64,000 nt of DNA from positions 620,001 through 684,000 of the forward strand of contig NZ_BKCF01000001.1 in assembly GCF_009014635.1 (NCBI RefSeq). The letters run 5' to 3'. Both the position numbers and the translations under genes were made by a program. The notes under the pieces are model-generated. The model saw only the letters and a program-made list of their open reading frames with translations. It was not told where the DNA came from and made no database searches. The DNA is from Patiriisocius marinistellae (GTDB taxonomy: Bacteria > Bacteroidota > Bacteroidia > Flavobacteriales > Flavobacteriaceae). Positions within the stretch are counted from its first letter, which is position 1. The number at the start of each line of letters is the position of its first letter. Of this stretch, positions 27,463 through 36,111 are shown piece by piece.

Positions 27463-28968
27463 TTAAAGCTCCTTTAGAATTTTGAATAAGTCTTTTTTAG
27501 AATATGGCTTGGCTAGAAATGCGCTTGCTCCAGATTCTAAAATATCATATCTTTCATTAATCATTGTATTGCCAGTGGCAACTATTACTGGAACTTTATT
27601 GACACTCTCTTTTGCGTGATTATTTATATAGTCAATAAGTGATTGTGCATTCATATCCTCTAATTGAGATTTGAGTATAACTGCGGCATAGTTTTTTTTA
27701 TTTAAAAGTTCTTTTGCTTGTGTGCCGTTTTTTGCAAGTTCAAGTATAAATCCTTCATCGTTCTCTAAAAACTGTTTCATAAGTAACATTTGACTAGTTT
27801 GATCTTCTTCAATAGCTAGTATTTTTTTACTTATAACGAGGCCGGACCCTTTAGGGACTGTCTTTTTTCTATCATTCTTTTCTCTTGTCTTGAATGGGAG
27901 TACAACGGTAAATATTGATCCTTTGTTTTCAGTACTTTTTACGGTGACATTGCCACCCATTTTTATTGATAAGTCTTTGACTATCTTTAGACCTAGTCCT
28001 TGACCTATGGGTTTAATTTTTGATAATTGAAGCTGGGAGTAAGATTCAAAAACCTCTTTTATTTTATTTTTAGGAATACCTGTTCCTGTATCTTTAATTT
28101 CAAAAGCAATCTCAGCAGTTTTATCTAGATTTTTGATTAATAAAACGTTGATTTCAATAATACCTTCCTTAGTATTAAGGAAAGCATTTTCTAGAAGATT
28201 GTAAAATATTTGGTTTAATCTAGTGGGGTCACCTATTAATTTTTGAGGTACTTTCTTATCGAGGTTATAAATTAATTCAATCGAAGAGTCTCTGTATTTT
28301 GTTTGGAAATGCTTTGCAATATTAACGACGATTTGAATGAGATTAAACGGGATCTGTTTTAACTCTAATGCGCCTGTTTCTATTTTAGAAATATCCAGTA
28401 AATCATCCATTAAAAATTTAATATGTAGTCCAGTTTTGTTGATGACATTTACATATTCTTTTTGCTGGAAATCAAGATTTGTATCCATTAAAACATCTAC
28501 AAAACCTAATAAATTATTTAAAGGATTGCGCACTTCGTGATTTAAATGTGACAGGAAATTATTTTTAAAAACCTCTTTGGCGTATAATAATTTTCCTTCA
28601 AACGAAAGTCTGTTTTTCTCTATTTGAGCTTCGTTTTTTTCTTGAACAAGAGGGTGGGCTTCAGTATAATGTTCTGTGAAATCAATTAATAGCACATAGA
28701 TAGCGCTTTCTTTTTTAAAGACATCAATATCAAAAATGTAATCTTTATTATTAGTATTGATATTAACGCATGGGTATTTTATAGTTTCAAAATTGTCAGT
28801 TAATACATGTTCCAAAGAATAAAAGAATGGGTCTATGTCTGTTAAACTTTTTCCAATTTCAATATTACATATAGTGTTATCACTAGCTTTAATTGTAGTG
28901 CTTGAGTCTATTTGTAAAATTTGGATTTTTTGACTTACTAAGCTATTTTTTATTTCTTGCAGACTCAT
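27463..28968 (-). CDS. Hybrid sensor histidine kinase with degenerate receiver domain
   Basis: A 501-residue cytoplasmic kinase with no membrane segment. Residues 1-110 form a PAS-like sensory region that resembles the separate protein at 29563-29931. A HisKA domain follows with the phospho-acceptor His144 in HLNHEVRNPLNN, then a HATPase_c domain (N box YNLLENAF, G1 IKDTGTGIP, G2 GQGLGLKIVKD) at about 240-370. Residues about 385-501 have a receiver fold with the conserved Lys (FLAKPYSKKDL), but the position of the phospho-acceptor Asp is Lys (AVILKSQLEDMNA) and the acidic pocket is EED. This suggests a pseudo-receiver used for protein contact. The start overlaps the stop of the GTPase gene by four bases (ATGA), so the two are coupled. 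Confidence 0.9.
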   Translation of the reverse strand: MSLQEIKNSLVSQKIQILQIDSSTTIKASDNTICNIEIGKSLTDIDPFFYSLEHVLTDNFETIKYPCVNINTNNKDYIFDIDVFKKESAIYVLLIDFTEHYTEAHPLVQEKNEAQIEKNRLSFEGKLLYAKEVFKNNFLSHLNHEVRNPLNNLLGFVDVLMDTNLDFQQKEYVNVINKTGLHIKFLMDDLLDISKIETGALELKQIPFNLIQIVVNIAKHFQTKYRDSSIELIYNLDKKVPQKLIGDPTRLNQIFYNLLENAFLNTKEGIIEINVLLIKNLDKTAEIAFEIKDTGTGIPKNKIKEVFESYSQLQLSKIKPIGQGLGLKIVKDLSIKMGGNVTVKSTENKGSIFTVVLPFKTREKNDRKKTVPKGSGLVISKKILAIEEDQTSQMLLMKQFLENDEGFILELAKNGTQAKELLNKKNYAAVILKSQLEDMNAQSLIDYINNHAKESVNKVPVIVATGNTMINERYDILESGASAFLAKPYSKKDLFKILKEL

Positions 28969-29456
28969 ATTGCTAACATTTTTCTAGTAAGTTGCTCAAA
29001 GGCATCTTCGACATTATCTCCTTCTTTTGCGCTTGTAAATGTGCAATTTTCAAAACGTTGTGTTTTAAAAAATTCTTCGGAAACTGCTTCGCCAAATTTA
29101 TCTTTCTTATTTCCAACTATTTCAACTGGGACATTTTCAAAATTATCTTGAAGATACTTCATTTCGGTTTCTAAAGATTCAAAAGTTTCTGGTCTAGATA
29201 TGTCAAAGACATAAATAAACCCGCTTGTGCCGAGCAAGTATGACTTTCTGGCTTTATCGATTGAAGTGTTTCCTTCAATGTCCCATATTACTAAGGTGAT
29301 ATTATTTCCATCGATGGAAATCTCTTTCTTTTTTACGTGTACACCAACGGTAACTAAATAATCTTCACTGAATTGAGATTCAACAAACCTTCTTATTAGA
29401 CTTGTTTTCCCAACTCCGAAATGACCTAGCAGGACGATTTTTTTTGGATGTGCCAT
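28965..29456 (-). CDS. Ras/Rab-like small GTPase
   Basis: A 163-residue stand-alone small GTPase of the Ras superfamily. Nucleotide-binding motifs: P-loop GHFGVGKTSL (residues 11-20), switch I Thr36 in LVTVGVHV, G3 as Asp59-Ile-Glu-Gly62, G4 NKKD (116-119) and G5 TSAKEG. The residue equivalent to catalytic Gln61 of Ras is Asn63, so intrinsic hydrolysis may be slow or need a partner. Proteins of this type in bacteria (for example MglA) act as switches with roadblock-domain partners. The gene lies downstream of a roadblock-like and a coiled-coil gene and is coupled to a histidine kinase, which points to a signalling role. A near-copy of the dispersed motif is at 29075-29083. Confidence 0.92.
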   Translation of the reverse strand: MAHPKKIVLLGHFGVGKTSLIRRFVESQFSEDYLVTVGVHVKKKEISIDGNNITLVIWDIEGNTSIDKARKSYLLGTSGFIYVFDISRPETFESLETEMKYLQDNFENVPVEIVGNKKDKFGEAVSEEFFKTQRFENCTFTSAKEGDNVEDAFEQLTRKMLAI

Positions 29457-29562
29457 TGCGTATATTTAATTAAAGATAAATATACTATTATTAAGTAAAA
29501 TTTAATGGTCAAAATGCGGTATAACTAAATTATGATTCAATAATTTATTCGGTTTTATGAGT

Positions 29563-29931
29563 TTAACTTTTTTTATTGCCCAACTGTCTTTTAATCTCTT
29601 TCTCGTTACGAGATTGTGTTGCTTGTTGTTTAGAAATATAAGCGCTTGTGAAATTAAAGAAAATAATAGATATAAAATTAACTTCCTTTTTTATTGTAAT
29701 ATCACAAAAAACTTGAGTGCTATTCTGCGTAATATTTAAACCGGGATAGGCCATTATTTTTTCTTCTTGGCTTAACAATTGAGGTATAGAAGAAATGAAA
29801 ATGGGGTGAAAATCATTTATGTTTGATCCAAGGTTAACTTTAAATAGCGTATCGTTAGAGCTTAAAACAATACCGTTAAAATCAACTGTAATGTGATGCA
29901 GGATATTCTGAAAAATCAAATTTTGATCCAT
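29563..29931 (-). CDS. Short PAS-like protein related to the kinase sensor region
   Basis: A 122-residue soluble protein starting at the ATG before DQNLIFQN; the longer frame from 29949 adds six residues. It resembles the first 120 residues of the hybrid kinase at 27463-28968 in layout and in places in sequence: a Ser-rich turn with an Asn-x-Asp/Thr pair, then NDFHP(I/F)F against DIDPFF, then AYPGLNIT against KYPCVNIN, followed by FCDITIKKE against IFDIDVFKKE. It ends in a charged coiled tail. This looks like a PAS-like sensor module present once alone and once fused. It lies between the roadblock-like gene (166 bases upstream) and the GTPase gene (106 bases downstream). Confidence 0.75.
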   Translation of the reverse strand: MDQNLIFQNILHHITVDFNGIVLSSNDTLFKVNLGSNINDFHPIFISSIPQLLSQEEKIMAYPGLNITQNSTQVFCDITIKKEVNFISIIFFNFTSAYISKQQATQSRNEKEIKRQLGNKKS

Positions 29932-30097
29932 AATATTAAAACAAATCACAATAGGGTAATCTATTTCTTACAAATAAAAGAAAAAATTAACAGATGTATT
30001 TTTAAATATTAAATTTTATAACCTTTTAATGTATTCTTTAATCGAAAAATATGTTATAGTCTTAATAAATGAGTATTCGTAAATGCATTTTAAACAA

Positions 30098-30928
30098 TTA
30101 ATATTTAATTGCCTTCCATGTTTTGAATAATGTTGTTAATATCTTATCTACTTCATTCCTAGATAAAGAATCAATTTTTGAAGAAATTTTTCTAGAAACT
30201 TTTAAAACCCTGTTTTCTAATTTATTTTCAAATGAAGAAGTCATATGGCCAGACATTACAACTGCAATATAGTATGAGTGAAAGTTATAAATATGAATAC
30301 TATATAGTTCGTAGTCAATCGATTCTAGGTTTTGATTTCCACCTCCAAAGGCATCTTCAACAAAACTTTTTATGGCAGTTAACATACCAGAAACCATGTC
30401 TTTGTCAACTTTATTGCTTACACTATAATTGCCCAGTAAAATTCCAGACCCTTTTTGAATTGCAAATATTTCATTAACAATAGGCTTGTCAAGTTCACTT
30501 AAAAGTAAATCACCTTCTTTTTGTCCTGTAAATCTTGCTATAACCTTACGTTTAAGACCTTCCATAGAGAAGGTTTTAGCCATTTTTTGATTGATGGCTT
30601 CTGAGAGTTTTTCAATTTCTGCGCCTATGTATTTTTTTATCATCTGCCCCATAATAGGGTAGAGAGCTTCAACTACTGCATCTTTAGAATTTGCAATCTC
30701 TTCTTTAAGAGTTTTAGTGATAGTAGGTCCAAGAGTTGTAGGTATTTCTTCTATAAACGTTTTAAATCTTTCGTCAAGAATAGGGTCTACTTTTTCCGAA
30801 AGCTTTTCCTTGGTATCAATAGTTTGTGTAATGGCATCAATTCGTTCATTTATGGCATTGGCAACCTGTCTGTCATCAATTAACAGAATGTCTCTAAGCA
30901 ACTGAAGTTTTTCTTCTTGCTCAACCAT
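30098..30928 (-). CDS. Roadblock-like domain protein with N-terminal coiled coil
   Basis: A 276-residue soluble protein. Residues 1-140 are helical and charged, starting LQLLRDILLIDDRQVANAINERIDAI, a segment also found at the start of some OmpA-domain proteins. Residues about 150-276 contain VNEIFAIQKGSGILLGNYS, then DMVSGMLTAIKSFVEDAFGG and a later amphipathic helix. That order is typical of a roadblock/LC7-like domain, the usual regulator partner of bacterial Ras-like GTPases. The assignment rests on pattern recognition and should be treated as likely, not certain. It lies 31 bases after the coiled-coil gene. Confidence 0.7.
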   Translation of the reverse strand: MVEQEEKLQLLRDILLIDDRQVANAINERIDAITQTIDTKEKLSEKVDPILDERFKTFIEEIPTTLGPTITKTLKEEIANSKDAVVEALYPIMGQMIKKYIGAEIEKLSEAINQKMAKTFSMEGLKRKVIARFTGQKEGDLLLSELDKPIVNEIFAIQKGSGILLGNYSVSNKVDKDMVSGMLTAIKSFVEDAFGGGNQNLESIDYELYSIHIYNFHSYYIAVVMSGHMTSSFENKLENRVLKVSRKISSKIDSLSRNEVDKILTTLFKTWKAIKY

Positions 30929-30959
30929 AACTTATTTTCTGAAATATTAAGGGTGAATT

Positions 30960-31310
30960 TTATGCGCCTATTTTTTCGCCTAATGCTATAAGCATTTTAC
31001 TTAGCTCTCTTCTGTCTACTTTTTTCTCCATAAGATCTTCTGTCTTATCGTTCATAGCATCTTCAAGGTCTGTAATTCGAATATTTACATCAGTACTTAA
31101 AGAATCAATAGATTGCATTAACTCACCTCTTACTTGGTCAATATATTCTTCTAAAGTAGCTTTCTGCTTGTCAATCTCTTTTTTGACACTGTCAAACTCA
31201 CTGTTGTATTGTTGAATGTTTTCACCAAAAATAAGATTCTTAATTGCTTCAATTTTCGAAGCAGAATCTATTGGATTAGTTGATTCTTCGGGGTTGTTTT
31301 TTTTACTCAT
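30960..31310 (-). CDS. Small coiled-coil protein
   Basis: A 116-residue protein starting at the ATG before SKKNNPEES; two further codons upstream would need a TTG start. From about residue 25 on it is a continuous heptad-rich helix (IEAIKNLIFGENIQQYNSEFDSVKKEIDKQK, then LEDAMNDKTEDLMEKKVDRRELSKMLIALGEKI), so it probably forms a coiled-coil oligomer. No enzyme motif is present. It sits between fbp and the roadblock-like gene on the same strand and may scaffold the GTPase module. Family not recognised. Confidence 0.75.
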   Translation of the reverse strand: MSKKNNPEESTNPIDSASKIEAIKNLIFGENIQQYNSEFDSVKKEIDKQKATLEEYIDQVRGELMQSIDSLSTDVNIRITDLEDAMNDKTEDLMEKKVDRRELSKMLIALGEKIGA

Positions 31311-31371
31311 GGTCAATTGTTGTTAAAATAAATGTACAAAAAAAATAAGGAAAGGTAATTTTATCGAAGAT

Positions 31372-32376
31372 TTATGCTTTTTGCATGAATTCTTCAGCCT
31401 TTTCAACCATATTTTTACTTCCGCAGAAAAATGGTACACGCTGGTGTAACTCGGTTGGGGTGATATCTAAAATACGCTTAAAACCATCACTCGCTTTTCC
31501 ACCTGCTTGCTCTGCTAAATATGCCATGGGGTTACATTCATAGAGTAATCTCAACTTTCCTTTTGGATCTTTTGCAGTATTTGGATACATATAAATTCCG
31601 CCTTTAATCATATTTCTGTGGAAATCTGAAACCAAAGAACCAATATAACGTGAAGTGTAGGGCCTATCCTCCCCTTCTTGTTGACAATATTTGATATAAT
31701 CTTTCACTCCTTGTGGGAAATGAACATAATTTCCTTCATTAACTGAATATATTTTTCCGTCCACAGGAAATTGCATATTAGGGTGCGATAAATAATAAGT
31801 ACCAATAGCTGGATTTAAAGTAAAACCATTAACGCCATGACCTGTAGAATATACAATCATTGTGGATGTGCCATAAACGATATAACCTGCGGCTACTTGT
31901 TTATTTCCAGGTTGTAAAAAATCTTCTAAGGTTACAGGAGTGCCGGCTTCTGTTACACGTCGATAAATTGAGAAGATAGTACCAACAGATACATTAACAT
32001 CAATGTTTGATGAGCCGTCAAGGGGATCCATTAAAACAACATATTTATTGTCATTTTTTTTATTACGACCAGTGATAGTAATAAAATCATCCTCCTCTTC
32101 ACTTGCAATACCACAAACAATTTCTCTATTTGTAAGCGTTTTGATAAAAATATCATTTGCATAAACATCTAGTTTCTGCTGGTCTTCACCTTGGATATTA
32201 GTGTCACCTGCAGCGCCAAGAATATCAACTAATCCCGCTTTATTAACTTCGTGATTTACCACTTTTGCAGCAAGACGAATAGAATTTATCAATCTAGAAA
32301 GTTCTCCAGAAGAGTATTTAAACTCGGTTTGATTTTCAATTATAAACTCGCCAAGTGTTTGATTTTTCGTTGCCAT
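31372..32376 (-). CDS. fbp: Class I fructose-1,6-bisphosphatase
   Basis: A 334-residue gluconeogenic enzyme that hydrolyses fructose-1,6-bisphosphate to fructose-6-phosphate. The metal site is [20 protein letters not shown], and the substrate-binding end shows [15 protein letters not shown] start at the ATG before [10 protein letters not shown], which gives the usual length; the longer frame to 32487 would run into the divergent GNAT gene. The 61-base gap to the coiled-coil gene downstream would allow read-through into the signalling set. Confidence 0.97.
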   Translation of the reverse strand: MATKNQTLGEFIIENQTEFKYSSGELSRLINSIRLAAKVVNHEVNKAGLVDILGAAGDTNIQGEDQQKLDVYANDIFIKTLTNREIVCGIASEEEDDFITITGRNKKNDNKYVVLMDPLDGSSNIDVNVSVGTIFSIYRRVTEAGTPVTLEDFLQPGNKQVAAGYIVYGTSTMIVYSTGHGVNGFTLNPAIGTYYLSHPNMQFPVDGKIYSVNEGNYVHFPQGVKDYIKYCQQEGEDRPYTSRYIGSLVSDFHRNMIKGGIYMYPNTAKDPKGKLRLLYECNPMAYLAEQAGGKASDGFKRILDITPTELHQRVPFFCGSKNMVEKAEEFMQKA

Positions 32377-32436
32377 GAATTCTAGTAGGTATAGATTTGT
32401 AGCAAATATCGCTTTTTTTAAGAAATTGAACCGATA

Positions 32437-32449
32437 TTTGTGACACAAA
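32437..32449. promoter_or_regulatory. Operator-like palindrome between fbp and GNAT genes
   Basis: TTTGTGACACAAA is a perfect inverted repeat with 6-base arms around one central base, in the 82-base gap between divergent fbp and the GNAT gene. It could bind a regulator of one or both; no regulator is linked. Confidence 0.35.
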
Positions 32450-32458
32450 ACCCAATCA

Positions 32459-32926
32459 ATGAGCCACCTTATTAGAAAAGCAGTCAAAGAAGATATGCCT
32501 GCAGTCCTTGAATTGATAAAAGAACTTGCCGTTTTTGAGAAAGAACCTAATGCGGTTGATGTTTCTTCTAAAATATTAATAAAAGAGGGGTTTGGTGAAA
32601 ACCCGTTATTTACTTGCTTTGTTGCTCAAGGTGATAACGCTATTGTGGGAATGGCGCTCGTATATTTTAGATTTTCAACATGGAAAGGTCGCACGCTACA
32701 TCTTGAAGATTTAATAGTAACAGAATCACAAAGGGGAACGGGAGTAGGTGGCGCACTATTTAATGAGGTTTTAAAATTTGCTAAGGAAAACAATGTGAAG
32801 CGAGCAGAATGGGTTGTACTTGACTGGAATGAAAATGCTATTAAGTTTTATGAAAAAAGCGGTGCAACTTTATTGAAAGACTGGTATTTAGTACAGATGG
32901 ATGAAAAGGGGTTAAACAACTATTAG
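32459..32926 (+). CDS. GNAT family N-acetyltransferase
   Basis: A 155-residue acetyltransferase that transfers acetyl from acetyl-CoA to an amine. The fold is clear from [23 protein letters not shown], the acceptor-side strand [22 protein letters not shown] (motif A, with the R/Q-x-x-G-x-G/A pyrophosphate loop) and [18 protein letters not shown] (motif B). It resembles the diamine/thialysine acetyltransferase group in length and in the start. Substrate not determinable from sequence. It is divergent from fbp and lies 55 bases before the aspartate kinase gene. Confidence 0.9.
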   Translation: MSHLIRKAVKEDMPAVLELIKELAVFEKEPNAVDVSSKILIKEGFGENPLFTCFVAQGDNAIVGMALVYFRFSTWKGRTLHLEDLIVTESQRGTGVGGALFNEVLKFAKENNVKRAEWVVLDWNENAIKFYEKSGATLLKDWYLVQMDEKGLNNY

Positions 32927-32981
32927 AAAATAATTTTTAATCATAATCATCAGAAAACATAATTTATTTTAAGTATAAGTG

Positions 32982-34241
32982 ATGAAAGTATTCAAATTTG
33001 GTGGAGCATCAGTAAAAGATGCACAAGGGGTAAGAAATGTAGTTTCGGTTTTAAAAGAAACAGGAGAAAAGGACTTAGTTGTCGTAATATCTGCGATGGG
33101 TAAAATGACAAATGCGCTTGAGCAAGTTGTTAGTGATTACTTCGGAAATATATCACATTTAAAAGCTTCTTTGAATGAAATATTTGTCTTCCATGACACT
33201 ATTTTAAAAGAACTCTTCATTTCAGAAAAACATCCTATATTTAAAAAAGTAAAAACAATAATGGCACACCTAAGCCAATTTATTGAATCTAATAAATCAA
33301 AAAATCATGCATTTGTTTATGACCAGATTGTAAGTTATGGTGAGCAAATATCTACCACGATCTTAACAGAGTATCTTAATGAAATAGGTATTGAAAATAC
33401 CTGGCTCGATGCTAGAAAATGTATCGTAACAGATGGTAATTACAGGGATGCAAATGTTTTATGGGAGCTTACTCAAAGTAATATATTAGAGAATGTTTCA
33501 AATAGAGGAATAACAATTACACAAGGTTTTATAGGTGCTGAAGCTGCAAATAATTTTACAACAACTTTGGGACGTGAAGGAAGTGATTACACTGCTGCAA
33601 TCTTTGCATATTGCTTAAATGCAGATAACGTGACTATATGGAAAGATGTTCCAGGAGTACTAAATGCAGACCCCAGATATTTTGATAAAACTACCTTGTT
33701 AAATCATATTTCATACAGAGAAGCAATAGAGTTAGCTTTTTATGGAGCTTCTGTAATTCACCCAAAAACACTACAACCTCTCCAAAGAAAAGAAATTCCT
33801 TTATATGTTAAATCATTTTTTGATGCTAAAGGTAAAGGTACCTGTGTAGGAAAGGGGGTGACGCTAGATCCTAAAACCTCTTGTTTTATTTTAAAGAAAG
33901 ATTTAGTCTTAATTTCATTATCTTCATTAGACTTTAGTTTTATGATGGAGAATCATATAGGCGATGTTTTTAAATGGCTGCACGAATATAAAATGAAGGT
34001 AGAGATGATTCAAAATAGTGCCATTAGTTTTTCAGTAGTTATAAATAACAAATACGACAATTTAGAGGCATTGCTTAGTAAATTACGAGCTACTTTTAGT
34101 GTAACTTGGAATGAAAATGTTGTGCTTTATACAGTAAGACACGCTATGCCAAAAGAAATCAAGCAATTAGAATCTGGTAAAACGATATTATTAAAACAGG
34201 AAAGCAGAGAGACTGTCCAACTTGTAATTAAAGCTAATTAA
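32982..34241 (+). CDS. Aspartate kinase (monofunctional)
   Basis: A 419-residue kinase for the first step of the aspartate pathway (Lys, Thr, Met, diaminopimelate). The nucleotide-binding start KFGGASVKDA is at residues 5-14, the aspartate-binding segment is FTTTLGREGSDYTAA, and IWKDVPGVLNADPR follows. Residues about 305-419 should be the ACT-type regulatory region. It is not fused to homoserine dehydrogenase. I start at the ATG at 32982, just after an in-frame GTG. One exact dispersed 10-mer is at 33140-33149, reading Tyr-Phe-Gly-Asn. Confidence 0.93.
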   Translation: MKVFKFGGASVKDAQGVRNVVSVLKETGEKDLVVVISAMGKMTNALEQVVSDYFGNISHLKASLNEIFVFHDTILKELFISEKHPIFKKVKTIMAHLSQFIESNKSKNHAFVYDQIVSYGEQISTTILTEYLNEIGIENTWLDARKCIVTDGNYRDANVLWELTQSNILENVSNRGITITQGFIGAEAANNFTTTLGREGSDYTAAIFAYCLNADNVTIWKDVPGVLNADPRYFDKTTLLNHISYREAIELAFYGASVIHPKTLQPLQRKEIPLYVKSFFDAKGKGTCVGKGVTLDPKTSCFILKKDLVLISLSSLDFSFMMENHIGDVFKWLHEYKMKVEMIQNSAISFSVVINNKYDNLEALLSKLRATFSVTWNENVVLYTVRHAMPKEIKQLESGKTILLKQESRETVQLVIKAN

Positions 34242-34279
34242 TCCCGTTTTTATCTATATTTGCCATACCAACCAAGCCT

Positions 34280-36100
34280 ATGAGTCTCGTCACCGCCAAA
34301 GAATTTGCAACAGCTATTAAAGTCGATAAACTCGGCTTTTTTGGCACGGGGATTAGTGTGGCTTTGATGAAAATATTACGCATATCAGAAATTAATAAAC
34401 GCTACGATAGAACAAAACACTTAGAGGGTCTTGATTTTATGAATAAAATCCTCGATGAGATGGAAGTGGTGTTTGAACTTCCTGAAGAAGATTTAAGAAG
34501 AATTCCAAAAAAAGGAGCTTTTATTACAATATCTAATCATCCACTAGGGGGAATTGACGGAATTATCTTATTAAAAATATTGCTGGAATATCGCCCAGAC
34601 TTTAAGGTTATAGCAAACTTTTTATTGCACCGTATTGTACCTTTAAAACCATATGTGATGCCAGTAAATCCTTTCGAAAATCATAAGGATGCGAAGTCAA
34701 GTTTGCAAGGTATAAAAAGTGCATTAACTCATTTACAATCAGAGCAACCCTTAGGCATATTTCCAGCGGGTGAGGTATCAACAAAGCGAGATGAGAATAA
34801 TAAAATTGTAGATAAAGAATGGGAGCTAGGTGCCATTAAAATTATTAAAAAAGCACAGGTACCAGTACTTCCCATATACTTTCATGCTAGGAATAGTAAG
34901 GCTTTTTATAGATTATCTTCTATTAGCGATTCGCTTAGAACAGCAAAATTACCTAGTGAGTTATTATCACAAGGAGACCGAGTAATTAAAGTGCGTATTG
35001 GACACTCTATTTCGGTGGCAGATCAACAGGAACATGAAACGTTAGAGAGTTTTTCTGAATTTCTTCGGAAAAAAACATATGTGCTTTCAAATCCATTTCA
35101 GAAGAAAAAATTATTAGATACTATTCCTAAAAATTTAAAAATACCAAAGGCGCCAAAAAAGATTGCAGGTGAGATTTCTACAAAAGCATTAGAAATTGAA
35201 GTTGATGCACTTAGAGAGGATGATAAGAGGCTTTTACACAGCAAAAATTATGAGGTATTCTTAGCTTCGGCAGAGAAAATGCCAAATATTTTGCAGCAAA
35301 TAGGACGTTTACGGGAAATTACATTTAGAGAAATTGGCGAAGGAACTAACAATGCAATTGATCTGGATAGGTTTGACGCTTATTATCACCACATGTTTTT
35401 ATGGGATAACGAAGCAAAAAAAATTGCGGGTGCTTATAGAATGGGGCTTGGTTCAAAGATTTATGCTAAATATGGAATTGATGGATTTTACCTGCAAGAT
35501 TTATTTAGGTTTGAGCCAGAATTGCATGAAATGATGAGCAAATCTATTGAAATGGGACGCGCTTTTATTATAAAAGAATACCAGCAAAAACCAATGCCAT
35601 TATTTTTATTGTGGAAAGGAATTGTACATACAACGCTTCGTTTCCCAGAACACCGTTTTTTAATTGGTGGTGTAAGTATCAGCAATAAATTTTCCGAATT
35701 TTCAAAATCATTAATGATTGAATTTATGAAATCCAATTATTATGACCCATGGGTAGCGCAGTACATCAATCCAAAAAAAGAATATAAAGTAAAACTTAAA
35801 GATGCTGATAAAGATTTCATTTTTGATGAAAGTGAAGCAGATTTAAACAAATTTGATAAAATTATTGACGAAGTAGAGCCCGGCAGTTTAAGAATGCCCG
35901 TGCTTATCAAAAAGTATATTAAACAAAACGCAAAAGTTGTAGCTTTTAATGTTGATCCGCTTTTTAATAATGCTATTGATGGGTTGATGTACATTCGTAT
36001 TGCAGACCTTCCCGAAAGTACTGTAAAACCAGTGATGGAAGAATTTCAAGCTGAGCTTGAAAAGAAATATACAAACGGTCAAAAAACGGAAGACGAATAA
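34280..36100 (+). CDS. OlsF-like bifunctional acyltransferase (aminolipid synthesis)
   Basis: A 606-residue fusion. Residues about 60-300 are a PlsC-like O-acyltransferase with TISNHPLGGIDGIILL and the later FPAGEVS motif. Residues about 310-590 are a GNAT-type N-acyltransferase similar to hemolysin-like/OlsB proteins (REITFREIGEGTNNAIDLDRFDAYYHH, then DLFRF and MGRAFI). This order is that of OlsF, described in Serratia and Flavobacterium johnsoniae, which makes ornithine lipids in one protein by N-acylation then O-acylation. In Bacteroidota related enzymes also make glycine lipids, so the amino acid used is uncertain. No membrane span is obvious; it should work at the inner face of the inner membrane. 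DUF5995 follows after 11 bases. Confidence 0.88.
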   Translation: MSLVTAKEFATAIKVDKLGFFGTGISVALMKILRISEINKRYDRTKHLEGLDFMNKILDEMEVVFELPEEDLRRIPKKGAFITISNHPLGGIDGIILLKILLEYRPDFKVIANFLLHRIVPLKPYVMPVNPFENHKDAKSSLQGIKSALTHLQSEQPLGIFPAGEVSTKRDENNKIVDKEWELGAIKIIKKAQVPVLPIYFHARNSKAFYRLSSISDSLRTAKLPSELLSQGDRVIKVRIGHSISVADQQEHETLESFSEFLRKKTYVLSNPFQKKKLLDTIPKNLKIPKAPKKIAGEISTKALEIEVDALREDDKRLLHSKNYEVFLASAEKMPNILQQIGRLREITFREIGEGTNNAIDLDRFDAYYHHMFLWDNEAKKIAGAYRMGLGSKIYAKYGIDGFYLQDLFRFEPELHEMMSKSIEMGRAFIIKEYQQKPMPLFLLWKGIVHTTLRFPEHRFLIGGVSISNKFSEFSKSLMIEFMKSNYYDPWVAQYINPKKEYKVKLKDADKDFIFDESEADLNKFDKIIDEVEPGSLRMPVLIKKYIKQNAKVVAFNVDPLFNNAIDGLMYIRIADLPESTVKPVMEEFQAELEKKYTNGQKTEDE

Positions 36101-36111
36101 AAAAATAAGTT

